Below are positions 33,301 through 39,384 of a DNA stretch of 64,000 bases, piece after piece. Under the pieces are notes generated by a model. It ran no database searches and was not told the origin of the DNA. It saw only the letters and a program-made list of their open reading frames with translations. The first letter of the stretch is position 1; each line of letters begins with the position of its first letter. The position numbers were made by a program, and so were the translations under genes. Location of the stretch: assembly GCF_964355755.1 (NCBI RefSeq), contig NC_092674.1, positions 18,176,501 through 18,240,500 on the forward strand, written 5' to 3'. Source of the DNA: Antedon mediterranea. Taxonomy: Eukaryota > Echinodermata > Crinoidea > Comatulida > Antedonidae.

Positions 33301-35360
33301 GTTTAACATTATTATTATATAAACATACGTCATAGTGTATCGTTACATGTACTGTACTATTTCAATCGACTACGACGGTGATAGTTTCAACAAAGTATTA
33401 CATCGCAATGTTTTACTGTGTTTAGTGGTATATTATTTGTAAAACATGAACACAATTAATATTTCGTTACAAAATAAAGAATATTTTTAAAATTGTTCCT
33501 CTTTGCACCCATCCTCTTCCCCATCCCTCAACCATAATGTTACATACAAAACACAAAATAAGTTTGCTTAAATCTGATTTTTAAAACAATTGGTCTCATT
33601 TTGTGACAAGTTTCTCTTTCGGAAGTAATTCCCAGGGTGCTAATTTTAGTTGAGTACATAAATCACAGTGTCTATTTATTCGTTCCTGTAAACGACATGT
33701 ATTATTGTCCTGCATTATTGTACATTTGAAATCGCCAGTTTTTTTACGCTGAAATCATTATGTATTCGAGAACCATCTGTGGGCACGACCTAGATGGTAC
33801 GCGAGCGAAGCGAGCGTGCCATCTAGTTATCATAATTAACCTTAGAACGGACATTTAAGACAAGAAATGACGTGGTTATATATATGCATTATTTGTACAA
33901 AAACGTCAAAAATTGCAGGTCTAGTGTCTTTAATAGCTAGAGAAAGTTGGATTTATGCTTGACTGGTTTCATATTGACCCTGAATTGCATAGCACACGCA
34001 CATTTGAACACATACCAATGCTGGTGTAGTTCAGTAGACTTTAGTACAGGTACTAGCTTAACTAATGTTTACCAGCTTGATTTTTAAGACAAGATGTATT
34101 TAGTTTGGCTGGTACACTCCTCATGTATACATTGTAATCATGATAATGTCAACTATATTTTGTATGGTTTCAGTAAATCGGAACACGAATAATGTGTGAG
34201 GTAGTGACCTGTGTATAAGACGCCCCCACAATTTAGAGGTCAAATTTGCACGTCCAAAGTGCATCTTGTACATCAAAACACTTACCGCCCTAACAAGGGC
34301 ACTTCCTGTTTCCATAGATCCTAGTCTTGAATCCCCAATTTTGATAGCTAGTATTTGAGCACCAGGGGCTAATCCATTCTTATATGGCTCATCAGGAAAA
34401 TTGGCAGCAGCAATACTGGCCACATGAGTGCCATGTGAACAGGCATTGGTTACAATGGACAATAAATTTCCATCATCATATACATTTACAGAATAATTTA
34501 ACATGTCTAAAAAAACAAAACACAAATATGTATATATATGTATGATTATCATGATCGAGTAGGATAATAGATATAGAAGGTGGGTACATACTTTCGGTAC
34601 TGATTTTTACCACCAAGTTAGATAATTATAGAAAAACTTTGGGTGGAGGTCATGGACTGAAGTCAAGCCTGTAGCTAGAGACCGATCGAGAAGGAGACGG
34701 ATCCTTGCAGACTTATGGGCCACAGGACCCAAAAAGCATAGGTAATCAGAAGATTTTGCACAATAACAATAGGTGATCTTTTCACAAACACATTTTGTGA
34801 ATAAACAATACATGGTTTTGGAATAATTTAGAACCTACCTGCATCTGAAAAGGTTGAAAACTTATGGTTTTCTTTAAAGGAACTTAGTAATGTAGATTCA
34901 GCCAAATTCCCAACTTCACTTGTATCTACACAAACCCTGTAATAGAAAACTAATGAGATTATGTTTTTTTTTTATATTTGTCTGTGCCCTGCCACAAACT
35001 GTAACAGCAGTGAAGTACAATGTACTAATGTTGGGATATATTGGCTAAACAAAATGATTGGACCTACAATACAATGAAAATTAAAAATCTAGAATGTATT
35101 GTTACTCCCAGCAAGTTTCAAGACTTTTTTGGCATTACCCTCTACAAGCAAACATCTAGTATGCTTATTTTTGTGAATGAACAAGACAAGTTTCTTAAAT
35201 TTAAGATACACTTGCTGAATTAATGAATGACTTACTGCCAAGTGCTGCCATCATGAAATACAACACAGTCAAACACAGGTCCAGGATCACTGAACCTTTT
35301 ATCTGAACTAATCAGATGATCATGTAAACATGTAAGATCATCTTTTTCAAGCTTTTCTTC
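3191..35360 (-). CDS. TPP2: Tripeptidyl-peptidase II gene, ten internal exons (5' and 3' ends not seen)
   Basis: TPP2 is a giant cytosolic subtilisin-family (S8) serine exopeptidase that removes tripeptides from peptide N-termini downstream of the proteasome. Ten exons, in order 35236-35360, 34839-34936, 34286-34506, 31604-31680, 29837-29964, 27389-27488, 22366-22630, 21759-21930, 13561-13718 and 3191-3374, join in consistent phase with GT donors and AG acceptors and total about 509 codons. They match the middle of animal TPP2 by recall of the family. Visible landmarks are the catalytic His ([10 protein letters not shown]), the oxyanion Asn (SSAGNNGP) and the nucleophilic Ser ([12 protein letters not shown]). 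The exon with the catalytic Asp was not found upstream of 35360, nor was the large C-terminal half below 3191, so the gene runs out of the window on the left and starts beyond a long repeat-filled intron. No stop or frameshift lies inside the exons, so the gene looks intact. Confidence 0.95.
3425..3752 (-). pseudogene. Gypsy-like LTR-retroelement integrase C-terminal fragment, frameshifted
   Basis: The minus-strand translation reads as the end of an integrase core (segment with [19 protein letters not shown], matching the SIRSLLCTATNxTPHE motif of animal gypsy elements). After a frame change at the T-run around 3600-3608 it continues with a VLLKRHVR-type linker and a short barrel-like tail. 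A frameshift breaks it and no LTR, protease or RT was seen next to it. It abuts the end of a Helentron-like fragment at 3754, so it may have been captured by, or be the target of, that element. It lies in a TPP2 intron beside exon j. Confidence 0.65.
3755..3893 (-). mobile_element. Helentron-like 3' end fragment
   Basis: Read on the minus strand it ends with GCGGATAACC, the hairpin AACTCGTCAAAGTGACGAGTT and CAAATCTA. An inverted relative lies at 57321-57452. The terminal tetranucleotide is CTAT here rather than CTAG. Confidence 0.7.
3999..5014 (+). mobile_element. Non-autonomous Helitron, copy A
   Basis: It starts TCTATATATAAATTTGCGTA after an A and ends in a palindrome (GATGG..GCGAGCGAAGCGAGC..CCATC) followed by CTAG and then T. 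This is the canonical Helitron structure: 5'-TC, 3' hairpin plus CTRR, insertion between A and T. No Rep/helicase ORF is present. Copies B, C and D share the termini and much of the interior. Confidence 0.9.
5040..5500 (-). repeat. Degraded Helentron-like interior fragments
   Basis: The words AATTCAACTGGCC, GGCCATATGGTGACGTCA and ATTCATATCTACAA are reverse complements of the TGACGTCATCATATGGCC block found in the units at 42-47 kb. No ends are visible. Confidence 0.5.
5500..6670. other. Intronic sequence without recognised gene
   Basis: AT-rich. An open frame on the minus strand at 5753-6076 (107 codons) has no recognisable domain and an intron-like composition. A short block near 6155-6205 repeats one near the left edge in inverted orientation. 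Confidence 0.5.
6762..7075. mobile_element. piggyBac-like MITE, 314 bp
   Basis: It is flanked by TTAA at 6758-6761 and 7076-7079. The terminal inverted repeats are CACATTGACTGCCAAGGC at the left and CACGTTCACTGCCACGGC read inwards from the right. A TTAA duplication with a CNCTTTGACTGCCA-type end is typical of piggyBac elements. It is inserted in the LINE 3' UTR. Confidence 0.82.
7403..9023 (+). mobile_element. Helentron-like non-autonomous element (HINE), full length
   Basis: The 5' end is GGTTATCCGC..GCGGATAAG after TT. The 3' end has the subterminal inverted word GCGGATAACC, the hairpin ACTCGTCctcaaGTGACGAGT and CTAG before TT. Asymmetric inverted repeats, a 3' hairpin and insertion between T residues are the hallmarks of Helitron2/Helentron elements. 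It interrupts the C-terminal codons of the LINE exactly, with flanks 7402 and 9024 joining in frame. It contains two diverged internal repeats of about 400 bp (7480-7790 and 7800-8090) and a tRNA-like segment near 8780-8850. Confidence 0.82.
8775..8860 (+). repeat. tRNA-like SINE head
   Basis: There is a box-B-like GGTTCGAGTCC at 8830-8840 and a box-A-like ATGGCTCGATGTG about 45 bases upstream. The acceptor stem does not pair and the D arm is poor, so this is a tRNA-derived SINE fragment or decayed tRNA copy rather than a functional tRNA. Confidence 0.5.
10660..11130. other. Intronic sequence without recognised gene
   Basis: No coding signal. It includes a short hairpin around ACCACCCTTTCGGGTGG near 10770-10790 and TAGGCCTA words. 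Confidence 0.4.
11147..11353 (-). mobile_element. Foldback MITE, copy 1 (CCCTTTCACACAGAG ends)
   Basis: It is the reverse complement of 63786-63995 with few changes. Within it, TTTCACACAGATC..GGTAATATTACCGC at one side pairs with GCAATATTACCGTC..CTGTGTGAAAGGGG at the other, so the element folds on itself. Non-coding; no clear target-site duplication was identified. Confidence 0.7.
11346..11590 (+). repeat. Dispersed repeat block, copy 1
   Basis: About 235 bases nearly identical to 24757-24990 (shared word GGTGTTTTACTTCTTGGCTCC). A second shared block follows in both places (12131-12282 and 25822-25965). The family is not identified. Confidence 0.7.
11887..12110 (+). repeat. Minisatellite, TGCCACC family
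   Basis: Three near-identical ~31-bp units containing GCCACATGTGGCATACTGCC (each unit holds a CCACATGTGG palindrome) are followed by shorter degenerate TGCCACCCGGCC units. A reverse-complement relative (GGCCGGGTGGCAAAA units) occurs at 25963-26060 next to the same dispersed block. The 80-codon minus-strand open frame here is a product of the repeat. Confidence 0.85.
12131..12282 (+). repeat. Dispersed repeat block, second part, copy 1
   Basis: It matches 25822-25965 (shared CATCTGGGTCTATACCAT and CAATTTATTA words). It ends where the minisatellite starts in the second copy. Confidence 0.7.
12640..12860 (+). repeat. Penelope-like-element 3' remnant with hammerhead-like motif
   Basis: At 12720-12748 the order CTGATGA, GGGC, loop TAGTGTT, GCCC, AAAAGC resembles the hammerhead-ribozyme core (CUGAUGA, stem II, GAAA) found in Penelope-like retroelement repeats. 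Here the expected GAAA is AAAA and an extra A follows CTGATGA, so the motif is degenerate. No Penelope RT or GIY-YIG coding sequence was seen. Confidence 0.45.
13561..13718 (-). CDS. TPP2: TPP2 exon i
   Basis: 158 nt with acceptor ACAG and donor GTAGGT. It encodes [40 protein letters not shown] and YHFTE. The VDPRGL and HYTE-like motifs are conserved in TPP2. It ends in phase 0. An 8.0-kb intron precedes it and a 10.2-kb intron follows. Confidence 0.95.
14036..14892. mobile_element. piggyBac-like MITE, 857 bp
   Basis: It is flanked by TTAA at 14032-14035 and 14893-14896, with terminal inverted repeats CCCTTTCACTGCG..CGCAGTGAAAGGG. The left subterminal region contains dyads of the form ACCCGGTACTACCGGGT and GGTAATACCGGGT. 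No transposase ORF was found (two short opposing frames at 14547-14874 lack domains). Confidence 0.9.
15046..15071. repeat. ACTA microsatellite
   Basis: About five to six copies of ACTA in tandem, followed by a LINE tail fragment. Confidence 0.8.
15105..15350 (+). pseudogene. LINE 3'-end fragment
   Basis: Decayed codons read [17 protein letters not shown] then [11 protein letters not shown], the conserved C-terminal motif of CR1/L2-like LINE reverse transcriptases (FAVAAPxLWNxLPxxI). The Trp codon is replaced by TGA and the frame shifts afterwards. Confidence 0.65.
15609..15712 (+). pseudogene. 5S rRNA pseudogene with internal deletion
   Basis: Segments match eukaryotic 5S rRNA in order: GGCCATAC near the start, a TCGTCAGATCATC-like stretch, AAGTTAAGTAACGTTGGGCC for the box A region, then CTGGTT joined directly to GGGAGACC and CTGGGAAT..CGGGTGCTGTA. 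The roughly 12 bases (TAGTACTTGGAT-type) between CTGGTT and GGGAGACC are missing. That removes much of the intermediate element and the helix IV loop region, so it should be non-functional. It may be a lone pseudogene or the head of a 5S-derived SINE. Confidence 0.88.
16440..17040 (+). repeat. Tandem ~155-bp units, left arm
   Basis: The word GCATGGCGGCCATGTT recurs at about 16605, 16759 and 16919, a spacing of 154-160 bp. Each unit contains TTTCAAAATGGCGG, a TATATCTCTGCTAAA box and a TTTTAGGTGCAAATTA box. AAAATGGCGG matches the YY1 consensus AAnATGGCGG. Confidence 0.9.
17154..18247 (-). pseudogene. Nuclease-like/CXC-domain transposon gene, left copy
   Basis: The minus-strand frame at 17627-18247 (206 codons) contains [50 protein letters not shown] and [13 protein letters not shown]. 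These recall a family of uncharacterised proteins common in marine invertebrates. The acidic motifs (E-A-D, V-D-S-D, G-C-D-T) are spaced like the FEN1/XPG/PIN nuclease signatures EAEA, TEDSD and GCDY, so a PIN/FEN-like fold is inferred. The gene then breaks at a SINE insertion (17280-17600) with loss of about 300 bp. Coding resumes at 17154-17270 with a Cys-rich [16 protein letters not shown] tail resembling a tesmin/TSO1 CXC domain. One CXC Cys is mutated to Tyr here. Confidence 0.75.
17280..17600 (+). mobile_element. tRNA-derived SINE
   Basis: Box A TGGCGCAGTGG (17290-17300) and box B GGTTCAAGCCC (17334-17344) sit in a well-formed tRNA head with anticodon-loop sequence CTTGCAA. A core with CCTTAAGCAAGATTCTTTAT follows, like the central domain shared by many animal tRNA SINEs, and then a unique tail. 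It interrupts the left copy of the CXC gene. Confidence 0.85.
18246..19093 (+). pseudogene. Nuclease-like/CXC-domain transposon gene, right copy
   Basis: The inverted partner of the left copy. The readable frame has [37 protein letters not shown], and a CCDRTSSV where the left copy has GCDTTSSV; the stop TAA at about 18595 truncates it. Further on, in shifted frames, are a [13 protein letters not shown] segment (family PPTSAxLxxHxxRA) and a C-terminal CXC domain, [10 protein letters not shown] then LCGCQGKC, ending in a stop near 19091. The VDSD segment is partly deleted. At least one stop and several frameshifts make it non-functional. Confidence 0.75.
19150..19950 (-). repeat. Tandem ~155-bp units, right arm
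   Basis: Inverted counterpart of the left-arm array. CCGCCATTTTGAAATCCA or a close variant recurs at about 19290, 19443, 19597, 19752 and 19905. All variants carry CCGCCATTTT, the complement of the YY1-like AAAATGGCGG. Confidence 0.9.
20357..20640 (+). mobile_element. Helentron-like 5' fragment
   Basis: It begins TTGGCGGATAACCCTTGTGA followed by a T-run, matching the 5' arm of the units at 41508 and 42419. The interior soon becomes unrecognisable. Confidence 0.55.
21412..21530. mobile_element. Small palindromic MITE
   Basis: ACTGTAAACAACAT at the left mirrors ATGTTGGGCTTTACAGT at the right. Inside, GCCCTTTATTTTCGCGA (21452-21468) pairs perfectly with its reverse complement at 21489-21505 across a 20-nt loop. 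A CGAAAATTTGCGCTTTACAG relative occurs near 55500. Confidence 0.7.
21759..21930 (-). CDS. TPP2: TPP2 exon h
   Basis: 172 nt with acceptor TAG and donor GTGAAT. It encodes VDKAFEHAV, then [20 protein letters not shown], then VSIEPIF, matching the segment after the serine exon (VDKAxDY, NRGIYLRD and GIEPVF in vertebrates). It ends with one base of an Asp codon. Confidence 0.95.
22366..22630 (-). CDS. TPP2: TPP2 exon g (catalytic serine)
   Basis: 265 nt with acceptor TAG and donor GTGTGT. It encodes [40 protein letters not shown] with the nucleophilic Ser in GTSMSSP, and then [10 protein letters not shown]. It ends in phase 0. An open frame continues into the flanking intron on both sides, but the splice sites and family alignment place the exon limits. 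Confidence 0.97.
23105..23185 (+). repeat. GATGATTCGGCC minisatellite
   Basis: About four degenerate units of GGGATGATTCGGCCC form, some with an ACTTTGGTG insert. Confidence 0.65.
23643..24347 (+). repeat. Long inverted repeat, left arm
   Basis: It is the reverse complement of 26056-26747. It is built of two ~300-bp subunits containing CTTAAGTG..CTCCTGTACCTAGTCC and TAATTAGCGCTAATTAGC words. It starts with CCGGGAGCCCATGAAG. No ORF. Confidence 0.88.
24757..24990 (+). repeat. Dispersed repeat block, copy 2
   Basis: Near-identical to 11346-11590. Here it is enclosed between the arms of the long inverted repeat. Confidence 0.7.
25246..25715 (+). pseudogene. LINE 3'-end fragment
   Basis: An open frame from about 25300 to 25540 reads [11 protein letters not shown], then [15 protein letters not shown] and [12 protein letters not shown], then a TAG/TAA stop. 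This resembles the C-terminus of a jockey/CR1-type LINE protein. It is followed by a 3' UTR that ends in a TTA-rich tail near 25715, next to CAAATAAATGCTG. Only the last ~80 codons remain. Confidence 0.65.
25963..26060 (+). repeat. GGCCGGGTGGCAAAA minisatellite
   Basis: Five to six ~15-bp units, GGCCGGGTGGCAAAA and variants. They lie between the dispersed block and the right inverted-repeat arm. Confidence 0.85.
26056..26747 (-). repeat. Long inverted repeat, right arm
   Basis: Reverse complement of 23643-24347. It ends at GGGCTCCCGG. The arms are separated by ~1.7 kb containing the dispersed block, the LINE tail and the minisatellite. Confidence 0.88.
26977..27215 (+). pseudogene. LINE 3'-end fragment
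   Basis: The frame reads [15 protein letters not shown] then [16 protein letters not shown], a hallmark C-terminal motif of CR1/L2/Rex-like LINEs. An internal deletion leads to the last segment in another frame ([10 protein letters not shown] and KTHLF). An adjoining coil-like reading [20 protein letters not shown] at about 26900-26965 is of uncertain origin. Confidence 0.75.
27389..27488 (-). CDS. TPP2: TPP2 exon f
   Basis: 100 nt with acceptor TAG and donor GTAAGT. It encodes [20 protein letters not shown] and then [10 protein letters not shown], the conserved segment before the serine exon. It ends with two bases of a Thr codon. Confidence 0.95.
28950..28988. repeat. Perfect 39-nt palindrome
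   Basis: The 19 bases from 28950 (GCCATGGAGGTAAAAAATA) pair perfectly with their reverse complement at 28970-28988, with a single base between. It sits in TAGGCCTAG-rich sequence inside a TPP2 intron. Confidence 0.97.
29035..29125 (+). repeat. Unclassified dispersed repeat, partial copy
   Basis: Shares CCGTTTAAAGAC..CATATAGTATTTATTTTT..AAAAAACGTAG with 30449-30545, and the inverse of 2183-2285. Confidence 0.6.
29506..29679. mobile_element. TTAA-flanked MITE, 174 bp
   Basis: It is flanked by TTAA at 29502-29505 and 29680-29683, with terminal inverted repeats AGATGTATTGTCC..GGACAATACATCT. No coding capacity. The ends differ from those of the other two TTAA elements. Confidence 0.85.
29837..29964 (-). 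CDS. TPP2: TPP2 exon e (oxyanion-hole asparagine)
   Basis: 128 nt with acceptor CAG and donor GTAAG. It encodes [20 protein letters not shown] then [18 protein letters not shown]. The Asn of AGNNGP is the expected oxyanion-hole residue of this peptidase family. It ends with one base of a Gly codon. Confidence 0.96.
30180..30550 (+). repeat. Unclassified dispersed repeat, copy 2
   Basis: Inverted relative of 2140-2700: GACAGAATCCGTCAAATTGG, ATTTATAGCGGGTCGTT and GACCTTAAATTAGATCG appear in mirrored order. Non-coding. Confidence 0.6.
31604..31680 (-). CDS. TPP2: TPP2 exon d
   Basis: 77 nt with acceptor CAG and donor GTATGT. It encodes [20 protein letters not shown] and ends inside a Gly codon. 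The DLVN(F/Y)SYGEA motif is diagnostic for TPP2. Its initial Met is an internal residue, not a start codon. Confidence 0.95.
32246..32372 (+). repeat. TAGGCCTAG-rich dispersed segment
   Basis: Resembles 2573-2690 in the same orientation (GCTAGCGTACGATGTTC and AAGGTAGTGCAT words). It lies just before Helitron copy B. A reverse Helentron-like fragment (CAACTGGCCATATGATGATG) is at 32150-32240. Confidence 0.55.
32387..33826 (+). mobile_element. Non-autonomous Helitron, copy B
   Basis: It starts TCTATATATAAATTTACGTA after A and ends with the hairpin around GCGAGCGAAGCGAGC and CCATCTAG before T. It is longer than copy A because of a middle segment (about 33050-33430) absent there. It shares TTTGCCCCAAATAGGGGTGT and TCCTATCTCCTCC words with all copies. 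It lies in the TPP2 intron between exons c and d. Confidence 0.9.
34286..34506 (-). CDS. TPP2: TPP2 exon c (catalytic histidine)
   Basis: 221 nt with acceptor TAG and donor GTAAG. It encodes [16 protein letters not shown], then [15 protein letters not shown] with the charge-relay His of the subtilisin fold, then [20 protein letters not shown]. It ends in phase 0 after VRA. The segment is nearly colinear with vertebrate TPP2 around its active-site His. Confidence 0.97.
34839..34936 (-). CDS. TPP2: TPP2 exon b
   Basis: 98 nt with acceptor CAG and donor GTAGGT. It begins by completing the split Gln and encodes [17 protein letters not shown] and then a Lys/Phe-rich stretch, matching the family's segment just before the His exon. 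It ends with one base (G) of an Asp codon. Confidence 0.93.
35236..35360 (-). CDS. TPP2: TPP2 exon a (pre-catalytic linker)
   Basis: Acceptor CAG precedes 35360 and donor GTAAG follows 35236. The 125 nt start in phase 0 and encode [16 protein letters not shown] then [16 protein letters not shown], matching the conserved segment between the Asp and His catalytic residues. The last two bases (CA) complete a Gln codon with the next exon. It is the most upstream exon I could recognise. Confidence 0.93.
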
Positions 35361-36470
35361 CTGAAAGTAGTAAAAAAAAAATTTAATAAAATTAATGTCT
35401 GATTTATTACATTAAATATTAAATGCAGTGTTAAAACAGTCGCACTGAAAATTGATGTTCACCATGTTATTACCTGAAGTATGTCTATTTTGTGTCATAT
35501 ACATGGTATATTCTGTATGTATAGTACTGTACAGTGCAGCATAGGTGAAATTTGGGAACTCACCTATGCACATTTTTTAACATGACATCTTCAAAATGAA
35601 ACATGAAGATAACAATTACAGAAGATGATTGTCTGAACAAGAACATATTACAATTTTAAATAAAATCAGGTACATACAATCAAGATCTACGCTCTTTTGA
35701 ATGCAACAAACTATAACAATGTATTGTATGTAATGTATTTTTCTGGATTCATAACACACACCCATATCAACCCCATCCTATTTCATAAAATAGTATATAG
35801 GCCATTTTGAGGGTATCAAACTATCAATAGGCCTAACATGTCCCTCGATCATAGCAGTGAAAGTATATCATTTTGTCACACCCCTGTATTGATAGACCTG
35901 AGCAATGGAAGAACCCTCCCTGTATAGCAAAGCACATACTTGCTAGCGACAATGTTTTTGACATTCCATTCTCTTAAAAATCAACAATACAGTACTTCGC
36001 CCTAAATTTCTGGTTTAGTTATTTTGAGTTCTTTGGCTCGATTTTCGTTTGTGTTGCTGAGACTCAGTAGAAAATATTTCTTTAAGAGCATAATTTTAAT
36101 AATTAATAAACACAAATGCGGGCAACCAACTAGAATATGGAATTAAAAGAAATATATACAAAAAAAACAGAATAATTCCACCGTCATTAATCATCAAAGT
36201 GTTTAGTTGATAAAATAATTGCCTTGTGTGGGATCTTAGCCCAACGGTGTGTTATATGATGGTAAAATTAAGTTAACAAATCTATGGAAAACAATTCCTC
36301 CAAATGGCACAGGAACATTACTGTATAAACATCTGTAACTTTAAACAAAATTGAGTTTTAGAATACCGGGACTTAGTGAGCAGAATACAGTTTGATACGT
36401 CTTTGAGATAATCCAGGACATTAAAACACAATCTTGAGAACAAGCAATTTGGATAACTCATTATTTAGTC
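35361..36470. other. No gene recognised; short dispersed repeat
   Basis: Upstream TPP2 intron sequence. About 35845-35975 resembles 58715-58935 (TTTTGTCACACCCCTG and TTTTTGACATTCCATTCTCT words), so it is a dispersed repeat. No exon-like ORF was found. Confidence 0.5.
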
Positions 36471-36494
36471 AGTTTAGACTCAATCCTTAAGGAT

Positions 36495-37000
36495 ACGGAC
36501 AGTAAAGGAACATAATGTTAACATATGCTCTATTGACTTTACTAAAGTGTTCGAACATGTCGAACATACTAATCTTTTCCATAAAATAATTGATATCGGA
36601 GTCCGTCCATATAGTCCCACCTTTGTAGCTGCAGGACGTGGAAATACGTGGACAAACATACCATTGGTGAAGTACTTTAAGAGAGGACATTCTCCTTCTA
36701 CAGTATACAATTCCATTTTGAATGAATTTAATAGTTGGTGTAATACCAACAGAATGCTTCCTAAACTGTCCAAGTGCCACTCAATGTCAATTAACACCCT
36801 TCCTTCCTGCCTGATAAAATTTTCACCATTAATGATACTATAGTATAATCCAATCTGTTAATAAACTGATTAGGAATAACCATCCAAGATAAAAAGTGGG
36901 ACTCTCATGTTGAGAATATAATTGTTAATAGTAATACTAGTTGCAAACTTTATTCTATTTTAATTTTAAAGAAAATTAACGCTTCTAGTGGTGACCTTGT
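36495..37000 (+). pseudogene. Internally deleted LINE reverse-transcriptase fragment
   Basis: The reading SIDFTKVFEHVEHTNLF and DIGVRPYSPTF aligns with TVDFTTAFDRINHN and ESGVRPSIIPT of the LINE at 51.6-57 kb. It then jumps to EFNSWCNTNRMLPKLSKCH, equivalent to that LINE's SLSCWCKQNDMLPKPSKCH. The segment between, including the FVDD catalytic box, is missing. Downstream codons (IQDKKWDSHVENI) continue the homology. Confidence 0.75.
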
Positions 37001-38047
37001 TGTATATGGGCAATTCCAGCGTAATGTATGTACAGTTTGAAGACTTTTGTGGACTGTATCAAAAAGAAATATATAAAATGTGGTCAAAACTTCACAGAAT
37101 GTTTTTCTTAACCTATTGAATAAGTCCTCCAAATTTAATTCAGAAAAAACAAACTATTGTTGAGAAAATTTCTAAAAACTGTGCGTTATGGAAGTATGTG
37201 ATAGAAATTGATTTTTCTAACTAGTTAGTGTTAACTCTACATTCCATCAATAAAAATACTGATGAAGAAAGTGTATCTGGTGGTGACTACTGTATGTATC
37301 TGATTAGAATGGACTAATAATATAGAAGATTGTTGTATTATTGTTATAGATTATTTTTATTAATTTATTATTATGTATTTAATCTTGGTTTACATCATAT
37401 AGTGTAGATGGAAACACTAGGCTTACACACATACTTGCATTAAAGACATATTTCCTGTGCATACTGTATACTTCATGTACCAATCTATAACAATTTCAGC
37501 CTTAAAAAATATTTTTTATCATCTATATATAAATTTACGTAAGGGCAAAATTTGGTAAATCGCGTGTTATTTCTAGATTGTTTACTCGATGGTATATAAA
37601 GTTGGTTAGAATCTCGGTACTGATTTTAACCACCTGATGTAACCCTGTTTACTAATTAAATTGAGTTAGATAATTAGTTATTGACAATTAAAACGAATTT
37701 AGGTTCAACGATTTGCCGCAAATAGGGGTGTTTTCCAATCGTGGTATACACTGTGGATGTCCTCTTGAAAAATACATGCACACAATAATACGAGGATGCT
37801 TCGCATTTTCCTATCTCCTCCTACGATAATTGTTTTTAATAGTTGAAAACCGGTTGAACAGCTCAAGTACAGTATCATTATGTTGAAGACAGCCCGATTT
37901 TCTTTAAAAAATACTATTTTGATAGATTTAATATACGTTTATACAAATGTATTGATTTGCGATGAATGGAACATTCCAATCTCTCAGACTCCCAGTTTGT
38001 AGGTAAATTTATGAGCCCTTGGAGAATAAACTTAAAACTGAGATTTA

Positions 38048-39135
38048 GGCCCTGTTCAGACCCATGGCGTTAGACCGTTTTAGCGTACAACGTTAGTAGC
38101 AAGGTCACGTTACAAACCGCAGAGTAAAAAACGAGGTGTTCAGACCCATAGCGTACGATTATCGTTACAACGGAAGTACGTCATTCAGGTTGTTTCTAGT
38201 TGCATATTCATGTGCTCTTACCCACGTGTTTTCATCATTATTTCCACTGTATAGGCCTAGATCTCAGCCCTACAATTATGACAACATTTGCCGTAAATAA
38301 AACATACCTCAGCATTTATTTAAGAAAAATAAAGTAAAGCCAAATTTCTGTTTCTATTGTTTTTTATTTTGTAGTAAAAAACATTTTCCCCAGGCTCTTG
38401 TGTTACGAAAATAAAGCAGGCCTCCTAATGATGAAGAAAAAATTGATTGTGATTAGTCTATCCAGCAGTCCAGTCCAAGATATATATTCTTTGGTCCAGT
38501 CGGTTGAAAATAACCCTTAACTTGCTAATAAAAGGGACACAGCTCCCCTTGTTTGTTTACTAAATTTTTTAGGAGTTAGGGGGTTTTCAGCATTAAACTT
38601 GTCCAGTCTAGTCTGCCTTGTATGAATGAGTGACTTGATGTCCCACGCTAGTTTTTAGCTTGAATGAAATGCGTGAAGGCTCTAGGCCTAGCTAGGCCTA
38701 AAAGCGGATGGGATCGTAGTCCCTATGTTTAAATACAAGAAGATGCATGTATTTATGTCATATATAATAATATGTAATAATGGTAATCAGTTGATAGTAG
38801 TTTGTACTAGTAGCCTTTGTAACAGTTGTATTTGTAGTGTAGTTAGGCCTTATTTATTCTGGCCTTTTTGTTATTGAAATCCATCTCACACATTGATGAT
38901 ACAAGATGTCAGCCTAGGTCAAACCTTGTTTCGCGTCATAACAGGAAACGTTCTGATTGGATACAGCGTTGACTTTCAGTAGCGTCGTACGCTAAAACGG
39001 TACTATCAACCGTTTTCCACTACAACGCTACAACCGTTGTACGACGCGTTGTACGCTAATCCCCAACTGTTCAGACACACATTCTTTTAGCGTCGTACGC
39101 TAAAACGGTCTAACGCCATGGGTCTGAACAGGGCC
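38048..39135. mobile_element. Non-autonomous DNA transposon with ~40-bp near-perfect TIRs
   Basis: The left end GGCCCTGTTCAGACCCATGG and following GCGTTAGACCGTTTTAGCGT are matched in reverse at the right end. CGTACGCTAAAACGG-type motifs and GTTCAGAC words repeat subterminally on both sides. No ORF above 60 codons was seen. The flanks (TTTA left, ATAG right) give no clear target-site duplication, so superfamily is undecided. The GGCCCTGTTCA end is Harbinger-like. Confidence 0.85.
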
Positions 39136-39384
39136 ATAGTATTGCAATACTTTGACAATATTGTAAATACTGTACGTATTAACCATTTTTGGTTGCCATT
39201 TGAATCGAAATTTTCTTACTGTGAATGTGGTTACTGTTAGATAAACACATACACAAAGAACATTTATTGTTGTGACTGTGGGTAGGCTCTACTGCTGGAT
39301 ATATACAGTAAACAAATAATACTTTAATATACAAATAAAAACTTTATTACTGACAGTCTCAACGTTTGTATTAATTAATAATTA

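Noticed and set aside
36480-36797. Minus-strand frames of about 100 codons
   Set aside because: Shadows of the plus-strand LINE reverse-transcriptase fragment in the same place.
38048-39135. Classification of this element as PIF/Harbinger
   Set aside because: The terminus looks similar but the flanks TTA and ATA do not form a TWA duplication, so superfamily was left open.
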